Notes: generated by a model from the sequence alone, not told the origin. A DNA stretch of 64,000 nt from Kitasatospora cineracea (GCF_003751605.1 NZ_RJVJ01000002.1:434001-498000), one strand, 5' to 3'. Positions 16,259-25,165 are shown, counted from the first letter of the stretch. Numbers and translations: made by a program.

Positions 16259-17719
16259 TCAGTCCTCCTGGGCGGAGCGGAGCTCGGCGACGGCGGCGGC
16301 GAGGCGGCTGCCGTAGTCCGGGTCGGCGGCGTGGAAGTGGGCGAGGTTCTTCTCGACCACGTCGTCGCGGCCGACCTGGGCGAGCGAGCCGGCCAGGTTG
16401 GCGATCAGCCGGGACTTCTCGTCCTCCGTCATCAGCCGGTAGAGCTCGCCGGCCTGGAAGAAGTCGTCGTCCTTGCTGTGCGCGGGGGTGGTGTAGGTGC
16501 CGGTGTGGCCGGTGAGCGGCTGCGGGGCGTGCAGCGGCTCGTCGGTCTGGGCCGGGCCGCCGTACGAGTTGGGCTCGTAGTTCTTGTTGCGGCCGTTCGG
16601 GTTGAGCGCGGCGTAGCCGTCCTGGCCGTAGTTGGCGGCCTCGGCGGCGCGCGGGGCGTTGACCGGCAGCTGGGTGTGGTTGACGCCGAGCCGGTAGCGC
16701 TGGGCGTCGGCGTAGGCGAACAGGCGGCCCTGGAGCATCTTGTCGGGCGAGGGGCCGATGCCGGGGACGAAGTTGTTCGGCGAGAACGCGGCCTGCTCGA
16801 CCTCGGCGAACACGTTCTCCGGGTTGCGGTTGAGCACCAGCCGGCCGACCTTGACCAGCGGGTAGTCGGCGTGCGGCCACACCTTGGTCAGGTCGAACGG
16901 GTTGAACCGGTAGTCCGCGGCGTCCTCGACCGGCATCAGCTGCACGTACAGCGTCCAGGACGGGAACACCCCGCGCTCGATCGCCTGGTGCAGGTCGCGC
17001 TGGTGGCTGTCGGCGTCGCCGCCGGCGGTCTGCGCGGCCTGCTCGGCGTCCAGCGAGCGGACGCCCTGGTTGGTCTTGAAGTGGTACTTCACCCAGTGCG
17101 CCCGGCCCTCGGCGTTGACCCACTGGTAGGTGTGCGAGCCGAAGCCGTTCATGTGCCGGTAGGAGGCCGGGATGCCGCGGTCGCCGAACAGCCAGGTGAT
17201 CTGGTGGGTGGAGGCCGGCGAGTGCGCCCAGAAGTCCCAGACGTTGTCGGGCTCCTGGATGCCGGTGTACGGGTCGCGCTTCTGCGAGTGGATGAAGTCC
17301 GGGAACTTCAGCGGGTCCTTGATGAAGAACACCGGGGTGTTGTTGCCGACCAGGTCGTAGTTGCCCTGCTCGGTGTAGAACTTCACCGCGAAGCCGCGCG
17401 GGTCGCGCACCGCGTCGCTGGCGCCGAGCGCCCCCGCCACGGTGGAGAAGCGCAGGAACAGCTCGGTGCGCTTGCCGACCCGGGAGAGGAACGCGGCCCT
17501 GGTGTACTGCGAGACCTCGTCGGTCACCTCGAAGTACCCGTACGCGCCCGACCCGCGGGCGTGCACCACCCGCTCCGGGATCCGCTCGCGGTTGAACCGG
17601 GCCAGCTTCTCCAGCAGGTGCTGGTCCTGCACCAGCAGCGGGCCGTACTCGCCGGCCGAGGCGCTGTTCTGGTTGTCGGCGACGGGCGCGCCGGACTCGG
17701 TGCTGAGGGTTTTGGGCAT
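16259..17719 (-). CDS. katA: Monofunctional haem catalase (small-subunit clade)
   Basis: 486 aa. Active-site signature ERVVHARGSGAYG near residue 50, the Asn region DLVGNNTPVFF, and haem-proximal Tyr in RLFAYADAQRYRLG. Converts H2O2 to water and oxygen in the cytoplasm. The length fits small-subunit (clade 3) catalases. ATG with GAAGGA upstream. Uricase, encoded about 10 kb away, makes H2O2, so proximity may be useful, but no shared operator is visible here. Confidence 0.95.
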   Translation of the reverse strand: MPKTLSTESGAPVADNQNSASAGEYGPLLVQDQHLLEKLARFNRERIPERVVHARGSGAYGYFEVTDEVSQYTRAAFLSRVGKRTELFLRFSTVAGALGASDAVRDPRGFAVKFYTEQGNYDLVGNNTPVFFIKDPLKFPDFIHSQKRDPYTGIQEPDNVWDFWAHSPASTHQITWLFGDRGIPASYRHMNGFGSHTYQWVNAEGRAHWVKYHFKTNQGVRSLDAEQAAQTAGGDADSHQRDLHQAIERGVFPSWTLYVQLMPVEDAADYRFNPFDLTKVWPHADYPLVKVGRLVLNRNPENVFAEVEQAAFSPNNFVPGIGPSPDKMLQGRLFAYADAQRYRLGVNHTQLPVNAPRAAEAANYGQDGYAALNPNGRNKNYEPNSYGGPAQTDEPLHAPQPLTGHTGTYTTPAHSKDDDFFQAGELYRLMTEDEKSRLIANLAGSLAQVGRDDVVEKNLAHFHAADPDYGSRLAAAVAELRSAQED

Positions 17720-17768
17720 GGGTGATCCTTCTCGGGCGTGCAGAGAACAGGAGGAGTGCGGGGGTGGT

Positions 17769-17804
17769 GCGCCGTCGGCGCGAGCAGTGGCGCGCCGACG
17801 GCGC
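17769..17804. terminator. Terminator hairpin after allantoicase
   Basis: Perfect 14-bp stem GCGCCGTCGGCGCG / CGCGCCGACGGCGC with an 8-nt loop, 20 bp past the allantoicase stop and 50 bp upstream of the catalase start. Confidence 0.6.
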
Positions 17805-17824
17805 GGGGGGGGGGTGACGCGCCG

Positions 17825-18973
17825 TCAGTGCGCGTACAGCGGCCGGATGGCCGTCGCGTCGGCGAGCGGGCGGGCCTCGGCGAGGTCGTCGGCGAGGCCG
17901 ACCGCGGCGAGCGCCTCGCGGGCCTCCCGCGCGGGGAGCGCGTTGAACCAGCGCAGCGCGAGGGCGTCCTGGCCGGCGGGGGTGAGGCGGCCGGTGAGGC
18001 GCAGGCGGGCGAGGCCGCCGTCGGGGTAGACGTTGATCCGGACGTGGGTGACGGGGGTGCCCGCGGGGAGCCGGAAGCGGTGGCGGGTGTCGGGCTGCAG
18101 GCGGGTGCGCGGCAGCAGGACGGTCTCCCCCTCCCCGTCGGTGCCGACCAGTTCGGCCCAGCCGGGGGCGTTGGCGACGAAGCAGGAGGTGTCCACCTCC
18201 GCCGCCAGGACCTCGCCGCCCCCGGCCAGGGCGATCTGCACCCAGTCGTTGGCCTTGTCGCGCCGACGCCGGGTCTCCCAGCCGTCGCCCATGACGGTGG
18301 CGCGACCGGGAGCGTTCAGGTTGTGCGGGGAGGAGAAGTAGCGGTCCGAGGCGGCCTCGGCGACGCCGCCGTGCTCCTGGGCGGCCAGGTCGAAGGTGAG
18401 GCCGGCCAGGTCGCGCGGGTCGGGCAGCACCTCGCCGTGCACCCGGAGCCTGGCGACGCCGCCGTCGGGCCAGATGTTCAGGCGGACGTGGGTCCAGCGG
18501 GTCGGGTCGTCGACCGGGAACAGGTGCGCGGTGTCGCCCTTGAGCGCGGTGCGCGGGACCAGGTCGGTCCACTCGGCGGCGGCCAGCTCCTCGGGCGAGG
18601 GGTGGCCGGGTACGGACGCGGCCTGCACGGACGCGGTCTCGGGGTAGTTGCCGGTGAAGTGCGCGGTGTCGACGACCACGCCGCGGATCCGGCCCGCGAC
18701 GCCGAGCCGGACGACCGCCCAGTCGTGGTCCTCGTCGGTGGGGTGCGGCTGCTCGGCGCTCGCGCCGCGGCGGCGGCGGGACTCCCAGCCGTCCATGATC
18801 TGGCCCTTGTGGCCGAAGGTGTGCGGGCGGAACTCGGCGGGCTGGGCGACCAGCAGGTTCTCGGCGTCCGCGAAGGTGTCCTCGTTGGTGGCGACCACGC
18901 CCGCGCCGAGCAGCCGGGAGGCCAGGTCGACCAGCTCGGTGAACGGCGCGTTCGAGGTCAGGTCAGTACTCAA
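17825..18973 (-). CDS. alc: Allantoicase
   Basis: 382 aa. Two homologous halves, each with the allantoicase box: GHKGQIMDGWESRRRR near residue 54 and MGDGWETRRRRDKANDW near residue 226. Hydrolyses allantoate to ureidoglycolate and urea. The start is TTG at 18973, supported by GAAGGAG 7 nt upstream; no ATG or GTG near fits. It follows allantoinase by 29 bp in one operon under the twin AllR-like sites at 20427-20475. No ureidoglycolate lyase gene is recognisable in the window. Confidence 0.93.
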   Translation of the reverse strand: MSTDLTSNAPFTELVDLASRLLGAGVVATNEDTFADAENLLVAQPAEFRPHTFGHKGQIMDGWESRRRRGASAEQPHPTDEDHDWAVVRLGVAGRIRGVVVDTAHFTGNYPETASVQAASVPGHPSPEELAAAEWTDLVPRTALKGDTAHLFPVDDPTRWTHVRLNIWPDGGVARLRVHGEVLPDPRDLAGLTFDLAAQEHGGVAEAASDRYFSSPHNLNAPGRATVMGDGWETRRRRDKANDWVQIALAGGGEVLAAEVDTSCFVANAPGWAELVGTDGEGETVLLPRTRLQPDTRHRFRLPAGTPVTHVRINVYPDGGLARLRLTGRLTPAGQDALALRWFNALPAREAREALAAVGLADDLAEARPLADATAIRPLYAH

Positions 18974-19002
18974 CTGGTGCTCCTTCTATCGGCGTTGGAC
19001 TG

Positions 19003-20358
19003 TCAGGGTCGGGTGATCTGTCGGCCGTGCGGGGCGCCTTCGGGGTCGACGGTCCGTCCCCGCAGCCAGGTGTGCCGGACCAGACCGGTGAGGGTGCGGC
19101 CCGCGTAGGGGGTGACCGGGTTCTTGTGGTGGAGGCGTTCGGCGCGGACGGTGAGTTCGCCGTCCGGGTCGAAGGCCACCAGGTCGGCGTCGTACCCGGG
19201 CGCGATGGCGCCCTTGGTGCCGGTCAGGCCGACCAGTGCGGCGGGTCCGGCGGCCATCCAGCGGACCACGTCCGCCAGGGTGTGGCCGCGGCGGCGGGCC
19301 TCGGTCCAGACGGCGGGCAGGCCGAGCTGGAGCGAGGCGATGCCGCCCCAGGCGGCGGCGAAGTCGCCGCTGCCGCCGTGCCGGGTGAGGAGTTTGAGGT
19401 CGGGGGTGGAGGGCGAGTGGTCGGAGACCACGGCGGTGAACTCGCCGTCCGCGAGGGCCTGCCAGAGCAGGTCGCGGTTGGACTCGTCGCGGATCGGCGG
19501 GCAGCACTTGAAGGCGGTGTCCCCGTCGGGGACCTCCTCGGCGGCCAGCGTCAGGTAGTGCGGGCAGGTCTCGGCGGTGACGTCGACGCCGTCGGCGCGG
19601 GCCTGCCGCAGCAGCGGCAGCACGGCGGCGGAGGAGACGTGCAGGACGTGCACCCGGGCGCCGGTGCGGCGGGCGGCGGCCAGCAGGGCGGCGACCGCGG
19701 CGGCCTCGGCGCCGTCCGGGCGGGAGGCCAGGAAGTCGCGGTAGTGGGTGCCGGGGACCTGCGGGGCGGCGGCCAGCACCGCCGGGTCCTCGGCGTGGAT
19801 GATCGCCAGCGCGCCGATCCGGGCCTGCTCGGCGAGCGCCGCCTCCAGGTCGGCGGGGGTGGCCAGGTGCGGGAACTCGTCCACCCCGGACGGGGCGAGG
19901 AAGGACTTGAAGCCGAACACGCCGGCGCGGTGCAGGGGTTCGAGGTCGGCGGTGTTGCCGGGGACGGCGCCGCCCCAGAAGCCCAGGTCGACCCAGGTCT
20001 GGCCGTCGGCGGTCTTCCGCTTGGCGGCCAGGCCCTCGACCGTGGTGGTCGGCGGGATCGAGTTGAGCGGCATGTCGACGACCGTGGTGACGCCGCCGGC
20101 CGCGGCGGCCCTGGTCGCGGAGGCGAAGCCCTCCCAGTCGGTGCGGCCGGGCTCGTTGACGTGCACGTGGGTGTCGACCAGGCCGGGCAGCAGCGCGGTG
20201 TCGCCGAGGTCGGTGAGCTGCCGGTCGCCGGCGAGCAGGGTGCCGTGCGGGGCGACCTGTTCGATCTTTCCGGCCCGCAGCAGCACGTCGGCGGGGCGCT
20301 CGCCGTCCGGCAGGACCACCCGCCGGGAGCGGATCACCGCGGTGTCGCCGATGGACAT
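19003..20358 (-). CDS. allB: Allantoinase
   Basis: 451 aa amidohydrolase. Metal ligands: DTHVHVNEPGR near residue 60, GFKSFLAPSG with the carbamylated Lys near 147, HAED, HVLHVSS and VVSDHSP. Opens the allantoin ring to allantoate. ATG with GGAGG and 7 nt spacing. Operon with allantoicase. Its promoter region (20359-20471) carries two 15-bp operator-like direct repeats 34 bp apart, the second overlapping the stop codon of the glycerate kinase gene upstream. Confidence 0.94.
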   Translation of the reverse strand: MSIGDTAVIRSRRVVLPDGERPADVLLRAGKIEQVAPHGTLLAGDRQLTDLGDTALLPGLVDTHVHVNEPGRTDWEGFASATRAAAAGGVTTVVDMPLNSIPPTTTVEGLAAKRKTADGQTWVDLGFWGGAVPGNTADLEPLHRAGVFGFKSFLAPSGVDEFPHLATPADLEAALAEQARIGALAIIHAEDPAVLAAAPQVPGTHYRDFLASRPDGAEAAAVAALLAAARRTGARVHVLHVSSAAVLPLLRQARADGVDVTAETCPHYLTLAAEEVPDGDTAFKCCPPIRDESNRDLLWQALADGEFTAVVSDHSPSTPDLKLLTRHGGSGDFAAAWGGIASLQLGLPAVWTEARRRGHTLADVVRWMAAGPAALVGLTGTKGAIAPGYDADLVAFDPDGELTVRAERLHHKNPVTPYAGRTLTGLVRHTWLRGRTVDPEGAPHGRQITRP

Positions 20359-20426
20359 GAGGGGACCTCCGAGCGTCGTGAACAGCGAGGGTGGGTCGAA
20401 GGAGTGGTGGGAGCCTAGGCTCGCCT

Positions 20427-20441
20427 TCAACAAAACGTCAA
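20427..20441. promoter_or_regulatory. AllR-like operator A1
   Basis: TCAACAAAACGTCAA, 69 bp upstream of the allantoinase start. One of five related sites with consensus TCAAC-N5-GTTGA; the right half is degenerate here. Confidence 0.6.
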
Positions 20442-20460
20442 TGTGTGAACGTACGAGAAT

Positions 20461-20475
20461 TCAACAAACCGTCAG
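20461..20475. promoter_or_regulatory. AllR-like operator A2
   Basis: TCAACAAACCGTCAG, a direct repeat of A1 shifted by 34 bp. It overlaps the glycerate kinase stop codon. Confidence 0.6.
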
Positions 20476-21614
20476 GCCAGCAGCGCGGCCGCCAGCCGCT
20501 CCCCCGCGAGCTCCGCGAGCTCGCCCGCCCGGGCCATCGACTCCGCCGGATCGCCCGCCAGGTCGGCCAGCGCCAGCGCCGACACGAAGCCCGCCGCCCG
20601 CCACTCCCGCTCCGCCAGCTCCAGCCGCCCGGCCACCGCCGCGACCGGCACCCCGGCCCGGGCCGCCGCCGCGGCCACCCCCGCCGGGGCCTTGCCGTGC
20701 AGGGTCTGCTCGTCCAGGCAGCCCTCGCCGGTCACCACCAGGCGCGCCCCGCGCACCGCCCGCTCGAAGCCCAGCAGCTCCAGCAGCAGCTCGATGCCGG
20801 GCCGCATGGTCGCCCCCAGCAGCGCCAGGGCGGCGAAACCCACCCCGCCGGCCGCGCCCGCGCCCGCCGCGCCCCGGACCTCACGGCCCGTCAGGTCGGC
20901 GACCGCGTCCGCCCAGCGGGTCAGCCCCTCCTCCAGCACCACCAGGTCGGCGGCGTCCGCGCCCTTCTGCGGGCCGTACACGGCGGCCGCGCCGCGCGGG
21001 CCCAGCAGCGGGTTGTCCACGTCGCACGCGACGATCACCTCCACCCCGCGCAGCCGCTCCGCGAGCGGGCCCGGCTCCACCCGGGCCAGCCGGCGCAGCG
21101 CGGCCCCGCCGGGCGGCAGCAGGGCGCCGTCCGCGTCGTACAGCCCGACGCCCAGCGCCTGCACCATGCCCGCACCGCCGTCGGTGCAGGCGCTGCCGCC
21201 CAGGCCCAGCACCACCCGGGACGCCCCGAGCGAGACCGCCTTGGCGATCAGCTGGCCCACCCCGTACGAGCCCGCCGCCAGCGGCGCGGTCCGGCCGCCG
21301 GGCAGCCGGGCCAGGCCGGAGGACTGCGCCAGCTCGACCACCGCGGTCTCGCCCTTCACGGCCAGCCCCGCGACCACCGGCAGGCCGGTCGGCCCGGCGA
21401 CCTTCACCTCGACCCGGGAGAAGCCCGCCGCGAGCGCCGCCGCGAGCGTCCCCTCGCCGCCGTCGGCCACCGGCAGCTCCCGCACGTCGAGGCCGGGCAC
21501 CACCCGCCGGATCCCGGCGGCGATCCGCGCGGCGACCTCGGCGCCCTCCAGCGACCCCTTGAACTTGTCGGGGGCGACGACCACATGACCTCGCACGGCG
21601 GACCGGCCTTTCAC
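20472..21614 (-). CDS. glxK: Glycerate 2-kinase (GlxK/GarK type)
   Basis: 380 aa as drawn from the GTG at 21614. Family motifs: VVVAPDKFKGSLEG, ELPVADGGEGT, GLGGSACTDGGAGM, ACDVDNPLLG and TGEGCLDEQT. Phosphorylates glycerate, the last step of the glyoxylate-tartronate semialdehyde route. A second GTG at 21596 has AAAGG about 10 nt upstream and is the better start (374 aa). It follows the reductase gene after a 320-bp highly structured gap, so co-transcription is uncertain. Confidence 0.9.
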   Translation of the reverse strand: MKGRSAVRGHVVVAPDKFKGSLEGAEVAARIAAGIRRVVPGLDVRELPVADGGEGTLAAALAAGFSRVEVKVAGPTGLPVVAGLAVKGETAVVELAQSSGLARLPGGRTAPLAAGSYGVGQLIAKAVSLGASRVVLGLGGSACTDGGAGMVQALGVGLYDADGALLPPGGAALRRLARVEPGPLAERLRGVEVIVACDVDNPLLGPRGAAAVYGPQKGADAADLVVLEEGLTRWADAVADLTGREVRGAAGAGAAGGVGFAALALLGATMRPGIELLLELLGFERAVRGARLVVTGEGCLDEQTLHGKAPAGVAAAAARAGVPVAAVAGRLELAEREWRAAGFVSALALADLAGDPAESMARAGELAELAGERLAAALLA

Positions 21615-21655
21615 GGGGAGGAACTGTCAGGGAGCTGGGGGATGCGGGAGCGGGG

Positions 21656-21716
21656 CCCGGGGCGGCCGGCGGTTCGCCGCCGGTCGTCCCGGGGCGGCCG
21701 GCGGTTCGCCGCCGGT
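21656..21716. repeat. Two tandem 29-bp hairpin repeats, 32-bp period
   Basis: Identical copies at 21656-21684 and 21688-21716. Each contains CCGGCGG-TTCG-CCGCCGG, a perfect 7-bp stem with a UUCG-type loop. REP-like. They lie between the tartronate semialdehyde reductase stop and the glycerate kinase start. Confidence 0.7.
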
Positions 21717-21750
21717 GCGCGCCGTCCCCCGGACCCCTGGTGAGGAGTCT

Positions 21751-21868
21751 CCCTCCCCGCCGACCTCCCGTCCCGCTTCCGACGTGCGGGAGGCTCCCCT
21801 CGGCGGGGAGGGGGTGGTGCCCCCCTGGCGACGCGGGCGCGACCGGACAGGTACACGCCGCCAGGGGG
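21751..21868. repeat. Two large intergenic hairpins
   Basis: The first has 13-bp outer arms (21751-21763 with 21800-21812) plus a 7-bp inner stem (21764-21770 with 21787-21793). The second has 10-bp arms CCCCCTGGCG / CGCCAGGGGG (21821-21830 with 21859-21868). Together with the tandem repeats, almost all of the 21615-21934 gap is foldable; no open gene is seen in it. Confidence 0.55.
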
Positions 21869-21934
21869 AGTCCGTTGTTCGGCCTCCGGCGGCCCGGCCT
21901 CCAGTGGCCCGGCCCCCGGCTGCCGGCCCGTCGG

Positions 21935-22822
21935 CTACTTGACCTCGCGGCCGGAGAGCCGCTCGACGCCGCGCAGCAGGGCGGAGTGGTCGAGCGAGCC
22001 GTCGCCGTTGGCGCGGGCGGAGGCGACGAGCTGGGCGGCGACCGCGCCGAGCGGGAGCGCGGCGCCGACGGCGCGGGCGGCGTCGGTGACGATGCCCATG
22101 TCCTTGTGGTGGAGGTCGATCCGGAAGCCGGGGGCGAACTCGCGGGCGAGCATGTTGCCCTTCTTGCGGTTCAGCACGGTGGAGCCGGCCAGTCCGCCGC
22201 CGAGCACGTCGAGGGCGGCGGCGAGGTCGACGCCGGCGTTCTCCAGGAACACCACGGCCTCGGCCAGCACCTGGATGTTGACGGCGACGATCAGCTGGTT
22301 GGCCGCCTTGACGGTCTGGCCGGCGCCGGCCGGGCCGACGTGCACGACGGTGGTGCCGAGCGCGTCGAACAGCGGCTTCGCCTCGGCGAAGTCGGCGGCC
22401 TCGCCGCCGACCATGATGGAGAGCACGGCCTCGACCGCGCCGGCCTCGCCGCCGGAGACGGGGGCGTCCAGGGTGCGGACGCCGCGGGCCCTGGCGGCGG
22501 CCTCGACCTTGATCGAGGTCTGCGGGGTGATGCTGGACATGTCGATGACCAGGGTGCCGGCCTTGACGTTCTCCAGGACGCCGCCCTCGCCGAGGACGGC
22601 CTGCTCGACGTGCGGGTCGGCGGGGACCATGGTGATGACGACCTCGGCGTCGGCGACGGCCTCGGCGATCGAGGCGGCACCGTGGCCGCCGGCCGCGACC
22701 AGGGCGTCGATGGGCTCCTGGGTGAGGTTGTAGCCGGTGACGTGGTGGCCGGCCTTGACCAGGTTGACGGCCATGGGCTTGCCCATGATGCCGAGGCCGA
22801 TGAAGGCGATCTTGCGGCTCAT
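21935..22822 (-). CDS. glxR: 2-Hydroxy-3-oxopropionate (tartronate semialdehyde) reductase
   Basis: 295 aa beta-hydroxyacid dehydrogenase. NAD(P)-binding GLGIMGKPMA at residues 9-18, substrate loop DAPVSGGEAGA near 119, catalytic Lys in KAANQLIV near 170. Reduces tartronate semialdehyde to glycerate. It follows hydroxypyruvate isomerase by 69 bp. The enzyme that makes its substrate, glyoxylate carboligase (gcl), is not in this window although it usually belongs to this gene set. Confidence 0.92.
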   Translation of the reverse strand: MSRKIAFIGLGIMGKPMAVNLVKAGHHVTGYNLTQEPIDALVAAGGHGAASIAEAVADAEVVITMVPADPHVEQAVLGEGGVLENVKAGTLVIDMSSITPQTSIKVEAAARARGVRTLDAPVSGGEAGAVEAVLSIMVGGEAADFAEAKPLFDALGTTVVHVGPAGAGQTVKAANQLIVAVNIQVLAEAVVFLENAGVDLAAALDVLGGGLAGSTVLNRKKGNMLAREFAPGFRIDLHHKDMGIVTDAARAVGAALPLGAVAAQLVASARANGDGSLDHSALLRGVERLSGREVK

Positions 22823-22891
22823 CGCGTGCGGGTCCTTACGTGTGAGGGTCTTGCGGAAAGGGGGGAGCGCGCGGGGCTCAGCGCCCGGGGC

Positions 22892-23737
22892 TCAGCGCGC
22901 GGCGCGCAGTTCGCGCGGCAGCCAGTCGAAGCTCTCGGCGCTGACGCCGCCGGCCGGGCGGTACTCGAGGCCGATGCGGCCCCGGTAGCCGGCCGCGGTG
23001 AGGCGGGCGAACAGGTCCTCGAAGTCGAGTTCGCCGGTGCCGGGTTCGTTGCGGCCGGGGGTGTCGGCGATCTGCACGTGGCCGATCCGGTCGGCGTAGG
23101 CGTCGATGACGGCGGCCGGGTCCTCGCCGTTGCGGGCGAGGTGGTAGAGGTCGCAGAGGAACTTGGCGTTGCCGAGGCCGGTGGCGGCGTTGACCTTGTC
23201 GACGACGTCGACCGCGGCGGCGGCGGTGACCAGCGGGTAGTCCGGGGACTCCGCCTTGTTGAGGGTCTCGACCAGCAGGACCGCGCCGACGGAGTGGGCG
23301 GCCCGGGCGGCGAGGGTGAGGTTCTCCAGCGCGAGGGCGTCCTGTTCGGCGGGGTCGGCCTCGGGGACGCGGTTGCCGTAGAGGGCGTTGAGCGCGCCGG
23401 TGCCGAGGCGTTCGGCGAGGGCGGTGGCGACCGGGATGTTCTCCCGGAAGCGCTCGCTCTCGGCCGGGACGGAGAGCGTGCCGCGGGCGCCGCGGGTCAG
23501 GTCGTCGACGAAGTTGAGGCCGGTGAGCTGGACGCCCGCCGCCTCGAACGCGCCTGCCAGGGCGTCGAGTTCGGCGTTGCCGGGGGCGTGGTCCTCGCCG
23601 AACGGCCACCAGAGCTCGGCGGCGGTGAAGCCGGCCGCGGCCGCGGCGGCGGGCCGCTCCAGCAGCGGCAGTTCGCCGAACAGGATGGACAGGTTGACCG
23701 TGAAGCGGTGCTGGGCGGCAGCGGTCACGTCGTTCAC
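22892..23737 (-). CDS. hyi: Hydroxypyruvate isomerase (TIM barrel)
   Basis: 281 aa. HYI signature FTVNLSILFGELPLLERP at the N-terminus, LVETLNKAESPDYPLV, LCDLYHLARNGEDP and GHVQIADTPGRNEPGTGE. Interconverts hydroxypyruvate and tartronate semialdehyde. GTG start at 23737. The IS element begins immediately upstream, so the present ribosome binding site (GGGAG about 8 nt from GTG) appears to lie inside the insertion. The native promoter is probably now 1.4 kb away, beyond the element. Confidence 0.93.
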   Translation of the reverse strand: MNDVTAAAQHRFTVNLSILFGELPLLERPAAAAAAGFTAAELWWPFGEDHAPGNAELDALAGAFEAAGVQLTGLNFVDDLTRGARGTLSVPAESERFRENIPVATALAERLGTGALNALYGNRVPEADPAEQDALALENLTLAARAAHSVGAVLLVETLNKAESPDYPLVTAAAAVDVVDKVNAATGLGNAKFLCDLYHLARNGEDPAAVIDAYADRIGHVQIADTPGRNEPGTGELDFEDLFARLTAAGYRGRIGLEYRPAGGVSAESFDWLPRELRAAR

Positions 23738-25145
23738 CTTTGTTCTCCCAGGATGTCCCCGGCTTCAGCCGGGGGAGAAATTGGTCCTTGGCCCGGAGCC
23801 GCAAAGCGGCGGAGTGATCTTCGAAGGTACTGACGTGAGCTGTTGTCAGTGCCTGTCGGTAGATTGATCCCGTGTACCTTCGGTACTCCTATCGCATCTA
23901 TCCGACAGCGGGTCAGCGTCAAGCGCTGGCCCGTACGTTCGGCTGTGCTCGGGTGGTGTACAACGATGCTCTGGCCGCGAGGAAGGAAGCCCGCAAGGCG
24001 GGGCTGCCGTTCCCGAAAGCCGGAGATCTGCAGAAGCAGGTCATCACCGCGGCGAAGCGCACCGCCGAGCGGGCATGGCTCGCGTCGGTGGGTGTCGATC
24101 CGCTGATCCAGTCCATCCGTGACCTGGACAGCGCGTACCGGAACTTCTTCGAGTCGGTATCGGGCAAACGAGCCGGCCGCAAGGTCGGGCTGCCCCGGTT
24201 CAAGTCCCGCAAGGACACCCGGCAGTCGCTGCGGTTCACCCGCAACGGGTTCCGCATCCGGGGTAATGGCAAGCTGAACCTGGCGAAGATCGGCGATGTG
24301 CGGGTGAAGTGGTCGCGGGCGCTGCCCGCAGACCCGTCGTCGGTGACGCTGGTCCTCGAACCGTCGGGCCGCTACCACGTCAGCTTCGTCGTGGACGTGG
24401 AACCCGATGTGCTGCCCGAGTCGGACACCGAGGTCGGCATCGACCTCGGCCTGACCACCTACGCCGTCATGTCCGACGGAACGGTGATCGACAACCCGCG
24501 CTTCCTGCGCAAGGCCGAGAAGCGGCTCAAAGCCGCGCAGCGGGAACTGTCGCGCAAGGCCGAGGGCGGCAAGAACCGGGCGAAGGCCCGGCGCAAGGTC
24601 GCCAGGGCGCACGCCAAGGTGGCCGACACCCGCAACAACTGGCTGCACCAGCAGACGACCAGGATCATCCGCGAGACTCAAGCGGTGTACCTGGAAGACC
24701 TGAACGTGCGCGGCCTGGGACGGACGCGCCTGGCGAAGTCCGTGCACGACGCCGGATGGTCCACGTTCCGGCGCATGCTCGTGGAGAAAGCCGCCCGCTA
24801 CGGCCGCCACGTCGGCATCATCGGCCGGTACGAGCCCACCAGCCAGGTGTGCTCGACCTGCGGGGTCCCGGACGGGCCCAAGCCTCTCGCCGTGCGCGAC
24901 TGGATCTGCGAGGCGTGCGGTGTGCTGCATGACCGTGACCTCAATGCTGCTCGGAACATCCTGGCCGCCGGACGGGCGGACAGGCTAAACGCCTGCGGAG
25001 GGCCGGTAAGACCCGGCGTGGCAATCCCACACAGGGCACAGCCCGTTGAAACAGGAACCCACCGGAACGCCGACGGATCAGGGCGCAAGCCCCGTGCCGA
25101 AGGCGCGGCCGGAATCCCCGCGCTTCAGCGTGGGGAGGATGTCAA
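23738..25145 (+). mobile_element. IS200/IS605-type element carrying tnpB only (IS1341-like)
   Basis: The left end has hairpin CCCCGGC-TTCA-GCCGGGG near 23757. The right end has hairpin CCCCGCGCTTCAGCGTGGGG followed by AGGATGTCAA, the usual right-end arrangement. There are no terminal inverted repeats or target duplication and no tnpA. The left boundary is placed after TTCAC (the hyi start region) because the hairpin then sits about 19 nt in, as in IS605-family ends; the right boundary is at TCAA (25142-25145). Boundaries are inferred, possibly off by several bases. Confidence 0.75.
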
Positions 25146-25161
25146 CTCAATCGCTCTCTGA
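23872..25161 (+). CDS. tnpB: RNA-guided nuclease TnpB of IS605-type element
   Basis: 429 aa from GTG. Helix-turn-helix-like N-terminus (YRIYPTAGQRQAL), RuvC residues Asp191 (GIDLGL), Glu275 (VYLEDLNV) and Asp in HDRDLNAARNI (353-363). Zinc ribbon Cys327/330 and 346/349. All catalytic residues are intact, so it should be active. The reading frame runs to the right end of the element (ending ALQRGEDVNSIAL), as is normal when the omega RNA overlaps the 3' part of the gene. Known: TnpB cuts DNA guided by the right-end RNA. GC-rich codon use matches the host, so it is not a recent import from a low-GC source. Confidence 0.93.
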   Translation: MYLRYSYRIYPTAGQRQALARTFGCARVVYNDALAARKEARKAGLPFPKAGDLQKQVITAAKRTAERAWLASVGVDPLIQSIRDLDSAYRNFFESVSGKRAGRKVGLPRFKSRKDTRQSLRFTRNGFRIRGNGKLNLAKIGDVRVKWSRALPADPSSVTLVLEPSGRYHVSFVVDVEPDVLPESDTEVGIDLGLTTYAVMSDGTVIDNPRFLRKAEKRLKAAQRELSRKAEGGKNRAKARRKVARAHAKVADTRNNWLHQQTTRIIRETQAVYLEDLNVRGLGRTRLAKSVHDAGWSTFRRMLVEKAARYGRHVGIIGRYEPTSQVCSTCGVPDGPKPLAVRDWICEACGVLHDRDLNAARNILAAGRADRLNACGGPVRPGVAIPHRAQPVETGTHRNADGSGRKPRAEGAAGIPALQRGEDVNSIAL

Positions 25162-25165
25162 CCGC
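24950..25165 (+). ncRNA. Predicted omega RNA of the TnpB element
   Basis: Inferred from family biology: the RNA spans the tnpB 3' end and the right-end hairpin (25117-25136) and carries a guide made of the flank just past the element. Here the guide would start CTCAATCGCTCTCTGACC (25146 onward). The 5' end is a guess. Confidence 0.35.
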
